NCBI GenBank assembly: GCA_018985235.1
Contig: JADGIG010000140.1
Location: forward strand, 1 to 15,967
DNA: 15,967 nt
Direction of reading: 5' to 3'
Source of the DNA: Sanchytrium tribonematis
Taxonomy: Eukaryota > Sanchytriomycota > Sanchytriomycetes > Sanchytriales > Sanchytriaceae
Each line of letters starts with the position of its first letter. The stretch's first letter is position 1. Below the pieces are notes generated by a model. It was not told the origin of the DNA, did no database searches, and saw only the letters and a list, made by a program, of their open reading frames with translations. This document shows positions 8,819-14,639 of the stretch, piece after piece. The position numbers and the translations under genes were made by a program.

Positions 8819-8986
8819 ATGAAATATCAACAACAAATTTCAAATTCATACCCAAATGTATGTATAAAACAAGATATTGATAAAAGCAAATTAAATAAAA
8901 TTGAAAATGTAATTTATTCACAGAAACTGTCCAAGATAGAATTCCATAAAACTGTTGAGTTGATGAAAGAATTGAATATTATATAA
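8819..8986 (+). CDS. 55-codon ORF, doubtful
   Basis: The ORF runs from ATG to TAA and encodes a Lys/Ile-rich hydrophilic peptide (MKYQQQISNSYPNV at the start, ending LMKELNII). No family is recognised. Unlike the A and B units it has no clear TATA box at 25-30 bp and no AATAAA near the stop. A piece of it (8869-8902) recurs downstream at 9067-9100, where the frame is not open. It may be a relic or chance ORF. Confidence 0.2.
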   Translation: MKYQQQISNSYPNVCIKQDIDKSKLNKIENVIYSQKLSKIEFHKTVELMKELNII

Positions 8987-9100
8987 CTAAAACGATATTC
9001 TTTAGGCTACTAAAATTAAAGCAGTTTACATAAAATGTAAGCAGTTTACATAAAATGTAGTATCAAACAAGATATTGATAAAAGCAATTTGAATAAAATT
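8869..9100. repeat. 34-bp direct repeat pair, about 198 bp apart
   Basis: Both 8869-8902 and 9067-9100 begin ACAAGATATTGATAAAAGCA and differ at only two positions. The second copy ends just before the B2 repeat boundary at 9105, so it may mark a rearrangement edge. Confidence 0.7.
9021..9060. repeat. 20-bp tandem repeat, two copies
   Basis: GCAGTTTACATAAAATGTAA at 9021-9040 is repeated at 9041-9060 with one change at the last base. Each unit contains the small inverted repeat TTACAT-AAA-ATGTAA (the second ends in G). Confidence 0.85.
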
Positions 9101-9109
9101 TAGACCTAT

Positions 9110-9223
9110 TTATTGTAAGGAATAAAAGAAGGCATATCGTTGTAATAACACTCGAATTTGCCATTGATAAATCAATCTGAACAATTGGACGTTTGTAGTT
9201 GCAATTTCTAACCAAAGAGACAT
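9110..9223 (-). CDS. Microgene B, copy 2 (37-aa ORF, unknown function)
   Basis: Identical over all 114 bases to copy B1, with TATAAATA 28 bp upstream (9251-9244) and the TAA stop inside AATAAA (9114-9109). It is divergent from A3, as B1 is from A2. Identity of the ORF against a changed promoter points to recent duplication with constraint, or to gene conversion. Confidence 0.42.
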   Translation of the reverse strand: MSLWLEIATTNVQLFRLIYQWQIRVLLQRYAFFYSLQ

Positions 9224-9287
9224 AATACAACGGGCCTAGCTGGTATTTATACGTTGGTCTAACATAATCAATCTATTAGATTTCATA

Positions 9288-9364
9288 TTGGATGTGGGGA
9301 AGTAACTCAAAAGTGCCGTCAAGCCTTGACCCACCACATCTAATACACAAAAAGACACATCCAA
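9288..9364. promoter_or_regulatory. Shared promoter element cluster between B2 and A3
   Basis: TTGGATGTG at 9288-9296 is inverted as CACATCCAA at 9356-9364. The palindrome GTCAAGCCTTGAC lies at 9318-9330, intact in both B repeats. Confidence 0.5.
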
Positions 9365-9443
9365 AACGACGATGGTGACGTAGATAGCACACAACTGAAC
9401 AAATTATAGTAAATACAAGTTGAATAGATCATTTGGCCGTATA

Positions 9444-9480
9444 TCATTTACACATCCAAAAACTAGACAATAGTATATAA
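9444..9480 (+). promoter_or_regulatory. Promoter of microgene A3
   Basis: CACATCCAA at 9451-9459 and TATATAA at 9474-9480, with the ATG at 9504, 30 bp from the TATA start. The segment matches window bases 1-41. Between TATA and ATG the short leader differs from A1. Confidence 0.62.
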
Positions 9481-9503
9481 GCTAGCAATTTCCAACTTAA
9501 TTA

Positions 9504-9632
9504 ATGGCATTCAGCAACAACACTTCATTGCAACCATCTACTTTCTCCTTCAGAGACAATTATGGAAATATTGACATCTCGTCAATTTTGGGTGGATTTT
9601 CAACTCAGTCATTATCAACATTTTTTCCATAA
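9504..9632 (+). CDS. Microgene A, copy 3 (42-aa protein)
   Basis: The coding sequence is identical to A1, and so is the promoter from 9444, while the 20-odd bases between TATA and ATG and the sequence after the poly(A) signal have diverged. The TAA stop (9630-9632) overlaps AATAAA (9632-9637). It is the plus-strand half of the second divergent B-A pair and lies 122 bp upstream of ATG101. Function unknown. Confidence 0.7.
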   Translation: MAFSNNTSLQPSTFSFRDNYGNIDISSILGGFSTQSLSTFFP

Positions 9633-9754
9633 ATAAAAAATGATTCAAATTCATACATTTCTATTAATTTTAATTATTTTTTGCTCAAACTTTAGAAAGT
9701 TTAACACTAATCTTGATTTACGATTTTTTTAATTATTTGAAACGACTTTTTAAA

Positions 9755-10255
9755 ATGAAGCAATTCATGCTAAAAATACCTTGTAACTCTCTTAATGTTC
9801 ACGACATTTTGGATTGTGTAATACATAGCATATTATTTCAGCGACTGATGATACCGATTCAGCCAAAAGATGAGCAATTACAACTGGATGAATCAGTTGT
9901 TTACTGGGTCAAAATTAACAATTCTACAATATCATCCAGTGTTAAAACTAAAATACAAGAACTTGTGCAACAAGGACATAGACAGTGTGTAGTCCGCTTT
10001 TATTACTCAATTTCGCAAAGTTGGTTCTTATCAAAACAACAATATTATGAATCCTGGTTACTGCAGCTTCATTATACCGATGCTGAATATGCAATAGAGA
10101 TAGATGAAATTATTCAACAAATTTTAAATCATAGTTTATACCAGATACCCAAATTGGGGAAAGACAAAGAAATAGGATTCGATATACAATTTCTCAATAA
10201 CTGGAGCCAGGGTCTTTTTGGAAAACTGATGGATGTCCAGCCTACCTTGCTTTAA
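9755..10255 (+). CDS. ATG101: Autophagy-related protein 101
   Basis: ATG101 is a HORMA-fold partner of ATG13 in the ATG1/ULK kinase complex that starts autophagosome formation. This product has 166 residues (family about 190-220). Recognisable parts in order are the N-terminal strand-helix leading to VIHSILFQR, the IPIQPKDEQL motif that fungal members share, the strand QCVVRFYYS, and SQSWFLSKQQYYESW, which aligns with the WF-containing finger loop region and the E-W that follows. The C-terminal YQIPKL corresponds to YLPKMP. I chose the ATG at 9755 (MKQFMLKIP) because the upstream frame has no ATG. Met5 of this frame is a possible alternative. The stop overlaps AATAAA (10254-10259), and MTU1 begins 29 bp later on the same strand. 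Confidence 0.8.
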   Translation: MKQFMLKIPCNSLNVHDILDCVIHSILFQRLMIPIQPKDEQLQLDESVVYWVKINNSTISSSVKTKIQELVQQGHRQCVVRFYYSISQSWFLSKQQYYESWLLQLHYTDAEYAIEIDEIIQQILNHSLYQIPKLGKDKEIGFDIQFLNNWSQGLFGKLMDVQPTLL

Positions 10256-10259
10256 TAAA
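10254..10259 (+). terminator. Poly(A) signal AATAAA overlapping the ATG101 stop
   Basis: TTTAATAAAT: the TAA stop at 10253-10255 shares two bases with AATAAA. The next start codon is at 10285, so cleavage must fall at or inside the start of the next gene. Confidence 0.55.
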
Positions 10260-10284
10260 TCATATATCTCTTCATCACAAACGG

Positions 10285-11355
10285 ATGTTGCAAAAGGAAA
10301 TTACGATTTGTTTGTCGGGTGGAATAGATTCCGCAATAGCTGGCTATTTACTAAAGAAAAGAGGGTATAAACTTAAGGCCATTTACATGAAGAACTGGGA
10401 TACACCTATTACACCTGATCCTACACCAAAAGTTAACAGAAATTTTGATCTGAGTTGTCCCTTTCACAAAGATTATTTATATGCACAAAATATTGCTGAA
10501 TTCCTAGAGATTGATTTAAAACTAATTAATTTAGAAAAAGAATACTGGAATTTAGTTTTCGAACCTTTTCTAGAGGAATTAAAAGATGGAAACACCCCAA
10601 ATCCAGATATAACATGCAATCAGTCTATTAAATTTGGAGCTCTTCGAGACCATTTAGATACCAAATTATTGGCAACGGGACACTATGCGAGGCTTATTAA
10701 TGGCCATCTGACTAGGGCAAGAGATCGATTTAAAGACCAATCCTACTTTCTATGCGAAGTTGAAAATTTTGACAATTGCGTATTTCCTTTAGGAGATATT
10801 TTAAAGCTACAGGTTAAATGGCTAGCATACAAGATTTCTAAGTCAGGCCGACCCAATTCTAAAATTTTTGAAGACCTGCTTCAAAAGAAGGAAAGTATGG
10901 GCATTTGTTTTATTGGCAAGAGAAAATTTGGAGACTTTGTTGGCGAGTACATCGAACATACCAAAGGGAAAGTCATTGATATTCGAAATCATAGAGTCAT
11001 TTCTGATCATCAAGGTTTGCATCTGTTTACAATAGGGCAAAAAATTAGGATTTCTGGCCAGCCTGAAAGTTTGTTCGTAATTCGAAAAAATGAAACCGAT
11101 ATTTATGTTGGACCGCATGATCATCCCGAATTGTTCACCGATACAATTAATGCTTCAAAAATTAAATGGGTATTTAAGCCGGATAACTGCAAAGCGTTAA
11201 AATACAAATGTCGACACCCAAGTTCTCTAAAAGATTGTACATACGATTCAAAATATAATTTAATTAGGTTTTCAATCCCTGTTCGTGCTATGACACCTGG
11301 GCAAACACTGTGTTTCTATGATAATGATTTAGTTGTTGGAAGCTTCAAACTATAA
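10285..11355 (+). CDS. MTU1: tRNA-specific 2-thiouridylase, mitochondrial type (MnmA/MTU1/TRMU)
   Basis: This enzyme adds sulfur to the wobble uridine (U34) of mitochondrial Lys, Glu and Gln tRNAs using ATP and a persulfide. The 356-residue protein has the full set of family motifs: PP-loop SGGIDSA (11-17), catalytic Cys111 in NPDITCNQSIKFG (106-118), TGHYAR (131-136), KDQSYFL (150-156), second catalytic Cys208 in GICFIG (206-211), HLFTIGQ (246-252), YVGPH (274-278) and the C-terminal TPGQTLCFYD (337-346). Length is normal for the family. The N-terminus begins almost at the PP-loop with no obvious mitochondrial presequence, so targeting is unclear. A candidate AATAAA lies at 11420-11425. Confidence 0.95.
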   Translation: MLQKEITICLSGGIDSAIAGYLLKKRGYKLKAIYMKNWDTPITPDPTPKVNRNFDLSCPFHKDYLYAQNIAEFLEIDLKLINLEKEYWNLVFEPFLEELKDGNTPNPDITCNQSIKFGALRDHLDTKLLATGHYARLINGHLTRARDRFKDQSYFLCEVENFDNCVFPLGDILKLQVKWLAYKISKSGRPNSKIFEDLLQKKESMGICFIGKRKFGDFVGEYIEHTKGKVIDIRNHRVISDHQGLHLFTIGQKIRISGQPESLFVIRKNETDIYVGPHDHPELFTDTINASKIKWVFKPDNCKALKYKCRHPSSLKDCTYDSKYNLIRFSIPVRAMTPGQTLCFYDNDLVVGSFKL

Positions 11356-11442
11356 TTAATTTCAACTTATTTACTAAAATGAAAGCCTTGATATGCTATT
11401 GTATTAAGACATTGCTCAAAATAAATCCGGAACTCATACAAC

Positions 11443-11769
11443 TTATTGTTCTCTCCACAAATGTTTGCAAGAACAACACTTATAAAATATTGTAGATGGC
11501 TCATCCGCACTTCGAGTTTGAACTTGCATAAAATATGCCCTGGTGTGTTGACACTGGGGACAAATAGTGTCCGTAGCGTCTACATTCTTCCATGCTTCCT
11601 CGCCACCCAATACATCATCAACTTGTTTCTTTTTCAAAGGCTGATGAAATGAATATGTCTCTCGAATTTTATAGATATATGGGCAAGCAGGGCAAGAAAA
11701 TCTATTTCTTCCTTCCATCTGGTCGGCTTCAACTAATAACATGTTTCCACAATTGGGACAAAAAATCAT
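11443..11769 (-). CDS. RPC11: DNA-directed RNA polymerase III subunit RPC11 (RPC10/POLR3K)
   Basis: RPC11 is the small Pol III subunit needed for RNA cleavage, termination and reinitiation. The 108 residues match the human length exactly. The N-terminal zinc ribbon uses Cys4, 7, 26 and 29 (FCPNCGN, then CPACPY). VDDVLGGEEAW (50-60) is the conserved linker. The TFIIS-like C-terminal ribbon uses Cys70, 73, 98 and 101 with the QTRSADEP hairpin (84-91), whose Asp89-Glu90 reach the active site. I took the ATG at 11769 because MIFCPNCGN is the family start; the open frame upstream has no ATG. The start is only 22 bp from the divergent COX19 start. Confidence 0.95.
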   Translation of the reverse strand: MIFCPNCGNMLLVEADQMEGRNRFSCPACPYIYKIRETYSFHQPLKKKQVDDVLGGEEAWKNVDATDTICPQCQHTRAYFMQVQTRSADEPSTIFYKCCSCKHLWREQ

Positions 11770-11791
11770 GTTTACTCCTTTAAATTTTTGA

Positions 11792-12080
11792 ATGTCAAGT
11801 ATTGGCAATCCAGGCAATATAAGCTCGAGTAAGTATTCCAGTGCTCCAGACAAAGGGTCCTTTCCGCTAGACAGATCTGGAAAGTGCAGGACTCAAATGA
11901 CTTCTTACATAAAGTGCTTGAAAGAAAACAAGCAAAAAACAGAAAATTGTAGAAGTCTGAGTGCATTTTATTTAAAATGTAGAATGGAAAAGTATTTTTG
12001 ATTTATTCAGTCGGTTAATGGATGAAGAAGAATTGTCTATTTTAGGCTTCCCTCAAGCCAATCTGAAGAAAGATTTTTGA
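11792..12080 (+). CDS. COX19: Cytochrome c oxidase assembly protein COX19, two exons
   Basis: COX19 is an intermembrane-space twin-CX9C protein that works with COX11 in copper delivery to cytochrome oxidase. Exon 1 is 11792-11991 and exon 2 is 12011-12080; removal of the 19-nt intron gives 89 residues, normal for the family. PDKGSFPLD (19-27) is the signature before the CHCH domain. Cys32/42 and Cys53/63 form the two CX9C motifs. After the junction the sequence is CRMENRLMDEEELSILGF, the expected family tail. Without splicing the protein ends at CRMEKYF, just after the last cysteine. The LYAR-like gene starts 25 bp downstream on the same strand. Confidence 0.93.
11992..12010 (+). other. 19-nt intron in COX19
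   Basis: GTATTTTTGATTTATTCAG, phase 2. It splits the codon AA|T for Asn after CRME. Splicing replaces the premature KYF-stop with the conserved tail (NRLM, then LGF). An A lies at position 14 (TTTAT) in the place of the branch point. Confidence 0.88.
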
Positions 12081-12105
12081 GCAGAAAGAGGAGTTAACGG
12101 GAGTC

Positions 12106-12426
12106 ATGGGTTCTTTTGTCTGTGATACCTGCCAGGACACTATTAAGAAAGGCAAAGTAAAAACGCATGTATATAATTGTAATATGTATACAATATCTTG
12201 CGTTGATTGCGGCAAAACATTCACTATAAAAACCTACAACTTACACAATCAATGTATGACAGAAACCGAAAAATACGCTGGTGCATTGGCAAACGAGCGA
12301 GTCAAAAAACAGGCTTCCGAAATCAAAATTGACGATATTAAAGTCCTGTCAAAAAAAATCAAAAAGGAAAAGAAAAAAAAGAAAAAAACCAACAAAAAAT
12401 CAAAATCACATGGTCTTATAAAGTAG
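12106..12426 (+). CDS. LYAR-type C2HC zinc-finger protein, short form
   Basis: This is a small nucleolar-type protein of the LYAR family (linked elsewhere to pre-rRNA processing and growth). Two C2HC fingers lie in the N-terminal 50 residues: Cys6/Cys9/His21/Cys25 and Cys32/Cys35/His47/Cys50. The family string SCVDCGKTF (31-39) and the following EKYAGA (55-60) match LYAR. The C-terminal third is a Lys-rich tail (about 83-100), likely a nuclear or nucleolar signal and RNA-binding surface. At 106 residues it is far shorter than animal LYAR (about 380) but keeps the diagnostic domain. AATAAA fills nearly all of the 7-bp gap before the convergent gene. Confidence 0.85.
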   Translation: MGSFVCDTCQDTIKKGKVKTHVYNCNMYTISCVDCGKTFTIKTYNLHNQCMTETEKYAGALANERVKKQASEIKIDDIKVLSKKIKKEKKKKKKTNKKSKSHGLIK

Positions 12427-12432
12427 AATAAA
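12427..12432 (+). terminator. Poly(A) signal AATAAA right after the LYAR-like stop
   Basis: The TAG stop at 12424-12426 is followed immediately by AATAAA. The convergent coiled-coil gene ends at 12434, so this transcript must be cleaved inside the neighbouring coding sequence. Confidence 0.5.
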
Positions 12433-12433
12433 T

Positions 12434-13087
12434 TTACTGTTCGTGTTTTGGGTAGCCAATGTTATGATGATTTTTGATCGAATAGTAACTTTCTGAGTGA
12501 ACTTGCTTCACAATTCCAACTGGCTCAAAATGTGGTTCCTTTTCATTTTTTAAGGATCTAATCTCGGATTTAAGCCGTTCATTTTCTTCTTGAAGTTGAT
12601 TGACTTTCTTACGACTCTCCTGGTTAATATTTAACAATGTATTCTTTTCTGCGTTGTGTTTCTCAATAAAATTCTCATGTAATTCTGACATATCATCAAT
12701 CAATGTATTGATCTTAAGATCGAAGCTTCCAAACTGCTGAAATTTTAATTGAAGATCATCGTAATCAGATCTTAATTTTTTGTAAGATTCTGCCAAATCG
12801 GCCAAATCGTTGTTAGATGTAGATGGAGCATCGGGGTTTGCAGAATTTGTAGGCTTTGTCATTATTTTTCTATGAACAATTTCTAGATCATCTATAATCT
12901 TGATAATTTCATCATCAATTATGGAAATCCGACGAACACTGCCCTTGCTCATTTTACTCTTCTGTTTTATTTCATCAAGTTCATCCTGAAGCTTATCAAT
13001 CTGTTGTTGTTGCTCGACATTTCTGGTTAACAACGTTTGGCGAGTGTTTCGCAACGCACGGTTTTGTTCTTCCAAATCGAGTTCCAT
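12434..13087 (-). CDS. Coiled-coil protein, unrecognised
   Basis: A 217-residue protein with two predicted coiled coils by heptad pattern: about 1-45 (LEEQNRALRN, then QQQQIDKLQDELDEIKQK) and about 96-182 (ESYKKLRSDYDDLQLKFQQF, then NQLQEENERLKSEIRSLKNE). A low-complexity Pro/Ser/Asn linker (about 80-92) separates them. There are no membrane segments, and the C-terminal 35 residues are His- and Tyr-rich. I do not recognise the family. The ATG at 13087 is the first in frame, 43 bp after the DHCR7-like stop on the same strand. No canonical AATAAA lies just after its stop; the poly(A) site must lie within the antisense LYAR-like gene. Confidence 0.7.
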   Translation of the reverse strand: MELDLEEQNRALRNTRQTLLTRNVEQQQQIDKLQDELDEIKQKSKMSKGSVRRISIIDDEIIKIIDDLEIVHRKIMTKPTNSANPDAPSTSNNDLADLAESYKKLRSDYDDLQLKFQQFGSFDLKINTLIDDMSELHENFIEKHNAEKNTLLNINQESRKKVNQLQEENERLKSEIRSLKNEKEPHFEPVGIVKQVHSESYYSIKNHHNIGYPKHEQ

Positions 13088-13130
13088 CTCCTTTGTTTGA
13101 GTTTGGCAAATGAAGTGAAACTTTTTATTT

Positions 13131-14375
13131 TCAATACAAACCCGGTATAATTTTATATTTCACAATCTCGCAATACTTGTTCCAGCCATCACCATACTTT
13201 TTTGAGCATTTTTGATCATCCCTTATACTTCTATGGATTAATAAAACAGTCAAGTAAATTGGATACAACAGAGTCACTTCATTAAATGTTCCAGTCGTAC
13301 ACCACGCCAAACTTGCCAATATTTCAGGGACATAATTGAAATGTCTGCTCCATCCCCAAAATCCGGTGTAAAGTAACTTTGATTCTTGTAGTCCTTGATC
13401 TGTCTCATATTCTACAGTTAATATTCGCGCTTGTTTCCCAAACAGAAAACAATTACCATCAGTTTGTCTTGCAAGTTGCCTTTGGTAGTCTACCCAATAA
13501 TTTAGTCCTATCATCAAAAGCCCGAAAATTCCAAAAACAAAAGAAATCGAAAACCCAGAATCCACTTTTGACTGATGCATCCAATAGTAGCTGCTTAGTG
13601 TGTAAAATGTTGGGATCAAACAGACACAGCCGTAGCATATCATAAAGCCAGCATGGTCAACAATAATGTCAATCGACTTCATATATCCGCTTTCCCACCA
13701 GAAGAATTTGGCAATGTATATTGATTGCAGAGCAAAACAAACGAGAGCATTTGTGGAGTAATGAGCTTTAAAAAAGCAATAAATTATAATGTTCCACAAC
13801 ATCATTCCATACCTACAATTTGTAAATAATTTAATGTCAAAGTTGCGAATTCTAGGGTATAATTCAATACCCCAATATAAATCAAATAAAAAGTTAGATC
13901 TAAAATACTCACCATGACTAGGATAGAATATTCCTTTTATATAAAGAAGAATAACAACTAAAATTCCTATAAAATTACTGAATATCGTATAAACTACAAA
14001 ATTTTCCGCTAAAAGCTTCACATCAAATTGTCCCTGAATTTCCATACCTGCCATCATACTCATTGTTAAGACGTAATAAATAAATCCATTATCTCTGTAT
14101 CTGGGGGTAAACCCAGTAGAAGTTTCTGGTCCATAATAATATTTTCCAAATGGTATATACTGAGAAGCTGCTGCCCATATAACAAACAAAATCCATTGTT
14201 TAATCCATTTAAAAGAAGCCGCATTTGACAATAAATTAGGTATTTCTGCTATACTATTTCCAGATACGTAAGAAATTAATAATATATTTAGAAATGGAAC
14301 CACAAGTATAGCTATGAGCGGAAACAAGTTATATTTCCATAGTTGCTCTAGTTGAGATCGTCTCTCAACCAACAT
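13131..14375 (-). CDS. Sterol reductase, DHCR7-like (7-dehydrocholesterol reductase family)
   Basis: A polytopic ER-membrane sterol reductase of the ERG4/ERG24/DHCR7 superfamily, 414 residues, with about nine hydrophobic segments. Features in order are GIELYPRI (169-176) and DIKLFTNCRYGMMLWN (180-195), then FFWWESGYMKSIDI..DHAGF (224-244), RQTDGNCFLFG (303-313), and the C-terminal catalytic block GFWGWSRHFNYVPEILASLAW (338-358, read with the NADPH/sterol site) and LIHRSIRDDQKCSKKYGDGW (379-398). GFWG.ARHFNYVGD and KYGRDWERY make DHCR7 (delta-7 reductase) the best fit; ERG24/TM7SF2 (C14) and ERG4 are less likely. The first ATG in frame is at 14375; the frame extends to 14432 without an ATG. 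AATAAA lies one base after the stop (13129-13124). Confidence 0.85.
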   Translation of the reverse strand: MLVERRSQLEQLWKYNLFPLIAILVVPFLNILLISYVSGNSIAEIPNLLSNAASFKWIKQWILFVIWAAASQYIPFGKYYYGPETSTGFTPRYRDNGFIYYVLTMSMMAGMEIQGQFDVKLLAENFVVYTIFSNFIGILVVILLYIKGIFYPSHGEYFRSNFLFDLYWGIELYPRIRNFDIKLFTNCRYGMMLWNIIIYCFFKAHYSTNALVCFALQSIYIAKFFWWESGYMKSIDIIVDHAGFMICYGCVCLIPTFYTLSSYYWMHQSKVDSGFSISFVFGIFGLLMIGLNYWVDYQRQLARQTDGNCFLFGKQARILTVEYETDQGLQESKLLYTGFWGWSRHFNYVPEILASLAWCTTGTFNEVTLLYPIYLTVLLIHRSIRDDQKCSKKYGDGWNKYCEIVKYKIIPGLY

Positions 14376-14639
14376 TTGTTTCAGGTTCCCCAGATTTTGT
14401 AAAATTGCACTTATTACGGGGAAATGTAACAAAATAACGAGTCATCCTTAGTAATGAGGTGCTCGTATAATTTAAGGCACGAATTAACGCTTACAATGAC
14501 CTTGGCTGAAATTTGTTAGACTTTTGAGATTTTAAATTTCATTTTTGTCTTGAAATTCCTATGTTGAAAATATATCATAAAAACTGGTTTCACTAAGATC
14601 TTTGCCTAAGGGTTCAAGCAATTCATTCTTGATCACACA
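14376..14639. promoter_or_regulatory. Divergent promoter region between the DHCR7-like and RRM genes
   Basis: 264 bp, the longest spacer in the conserved-gene part of the window. It has no convincing TATA box at a fixed distance and no RNA gene I can support. It must carry the promoters of both flanking genes. Confidence 0.4.

Larger units (their letters stand above)
8609..9104. other. AT-rich spacer between microgene units
   Basis: About 500 bp without a conserved gene. It holds the A2 poly(A) signal, a 55-codon ORF at 8819-8986, two partial copies of a 34-bp segment (8869-8902 and 9067-9100) and a 20-bp tandem duplication (9021-9060). I see no tRNA-like B box, no further TATA-plus-ORF unit and no transposase fragment. 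Confidence 0.6.
9105..9364 (-). repeat. B repeat, copy 2 (about 260 bp)
   Basis: Near-identical to 8054-8314 in the same orientation, offset by 1,051 bp. The differences lie only upstream of the microORF ATG: two single changes beside the TATA box, three near GATGTGGGG, and a small indel in the A-run before the last motif. Confidence 0.9.

Noticed and set aside
8908-8922. A 15-nt GT..AG segment inside the 55-codon ORF as an intron
   Set aside because: Wrong length for the 19-nt class, in-frame anyway, and no homology to test the junction.
8054-9364. The two 260-bp repeats as LTRs of a small retroelement (TATA plus AATAAA inside, same orientation)
   Set aside because: The ends do not form TG..CA, I see no matching target-site duplication at 8053 and 9365, no primer-binding site and no gag/pol remnant in the 790-bp interior, which instead carries microgene A2.
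9640-9732. Plus-strand 30-codon ORF with a signal-peptide-like start (MIQIHTFLLILIIFC)
   Set aside because: It lies in the leader of ATG101 directly after the A3 poly(A) signal, has no own TATA or AATAAA and no second copy; AT-rich sequence readily gives such hydrophobic strings.
11770-11853. N-terminal extension of RPC11 on the minus strand
   Set aside because: It begins with TTG and overlaps the COX19 coding sequence; the 108-residue form from 11769 matches the family length and start.
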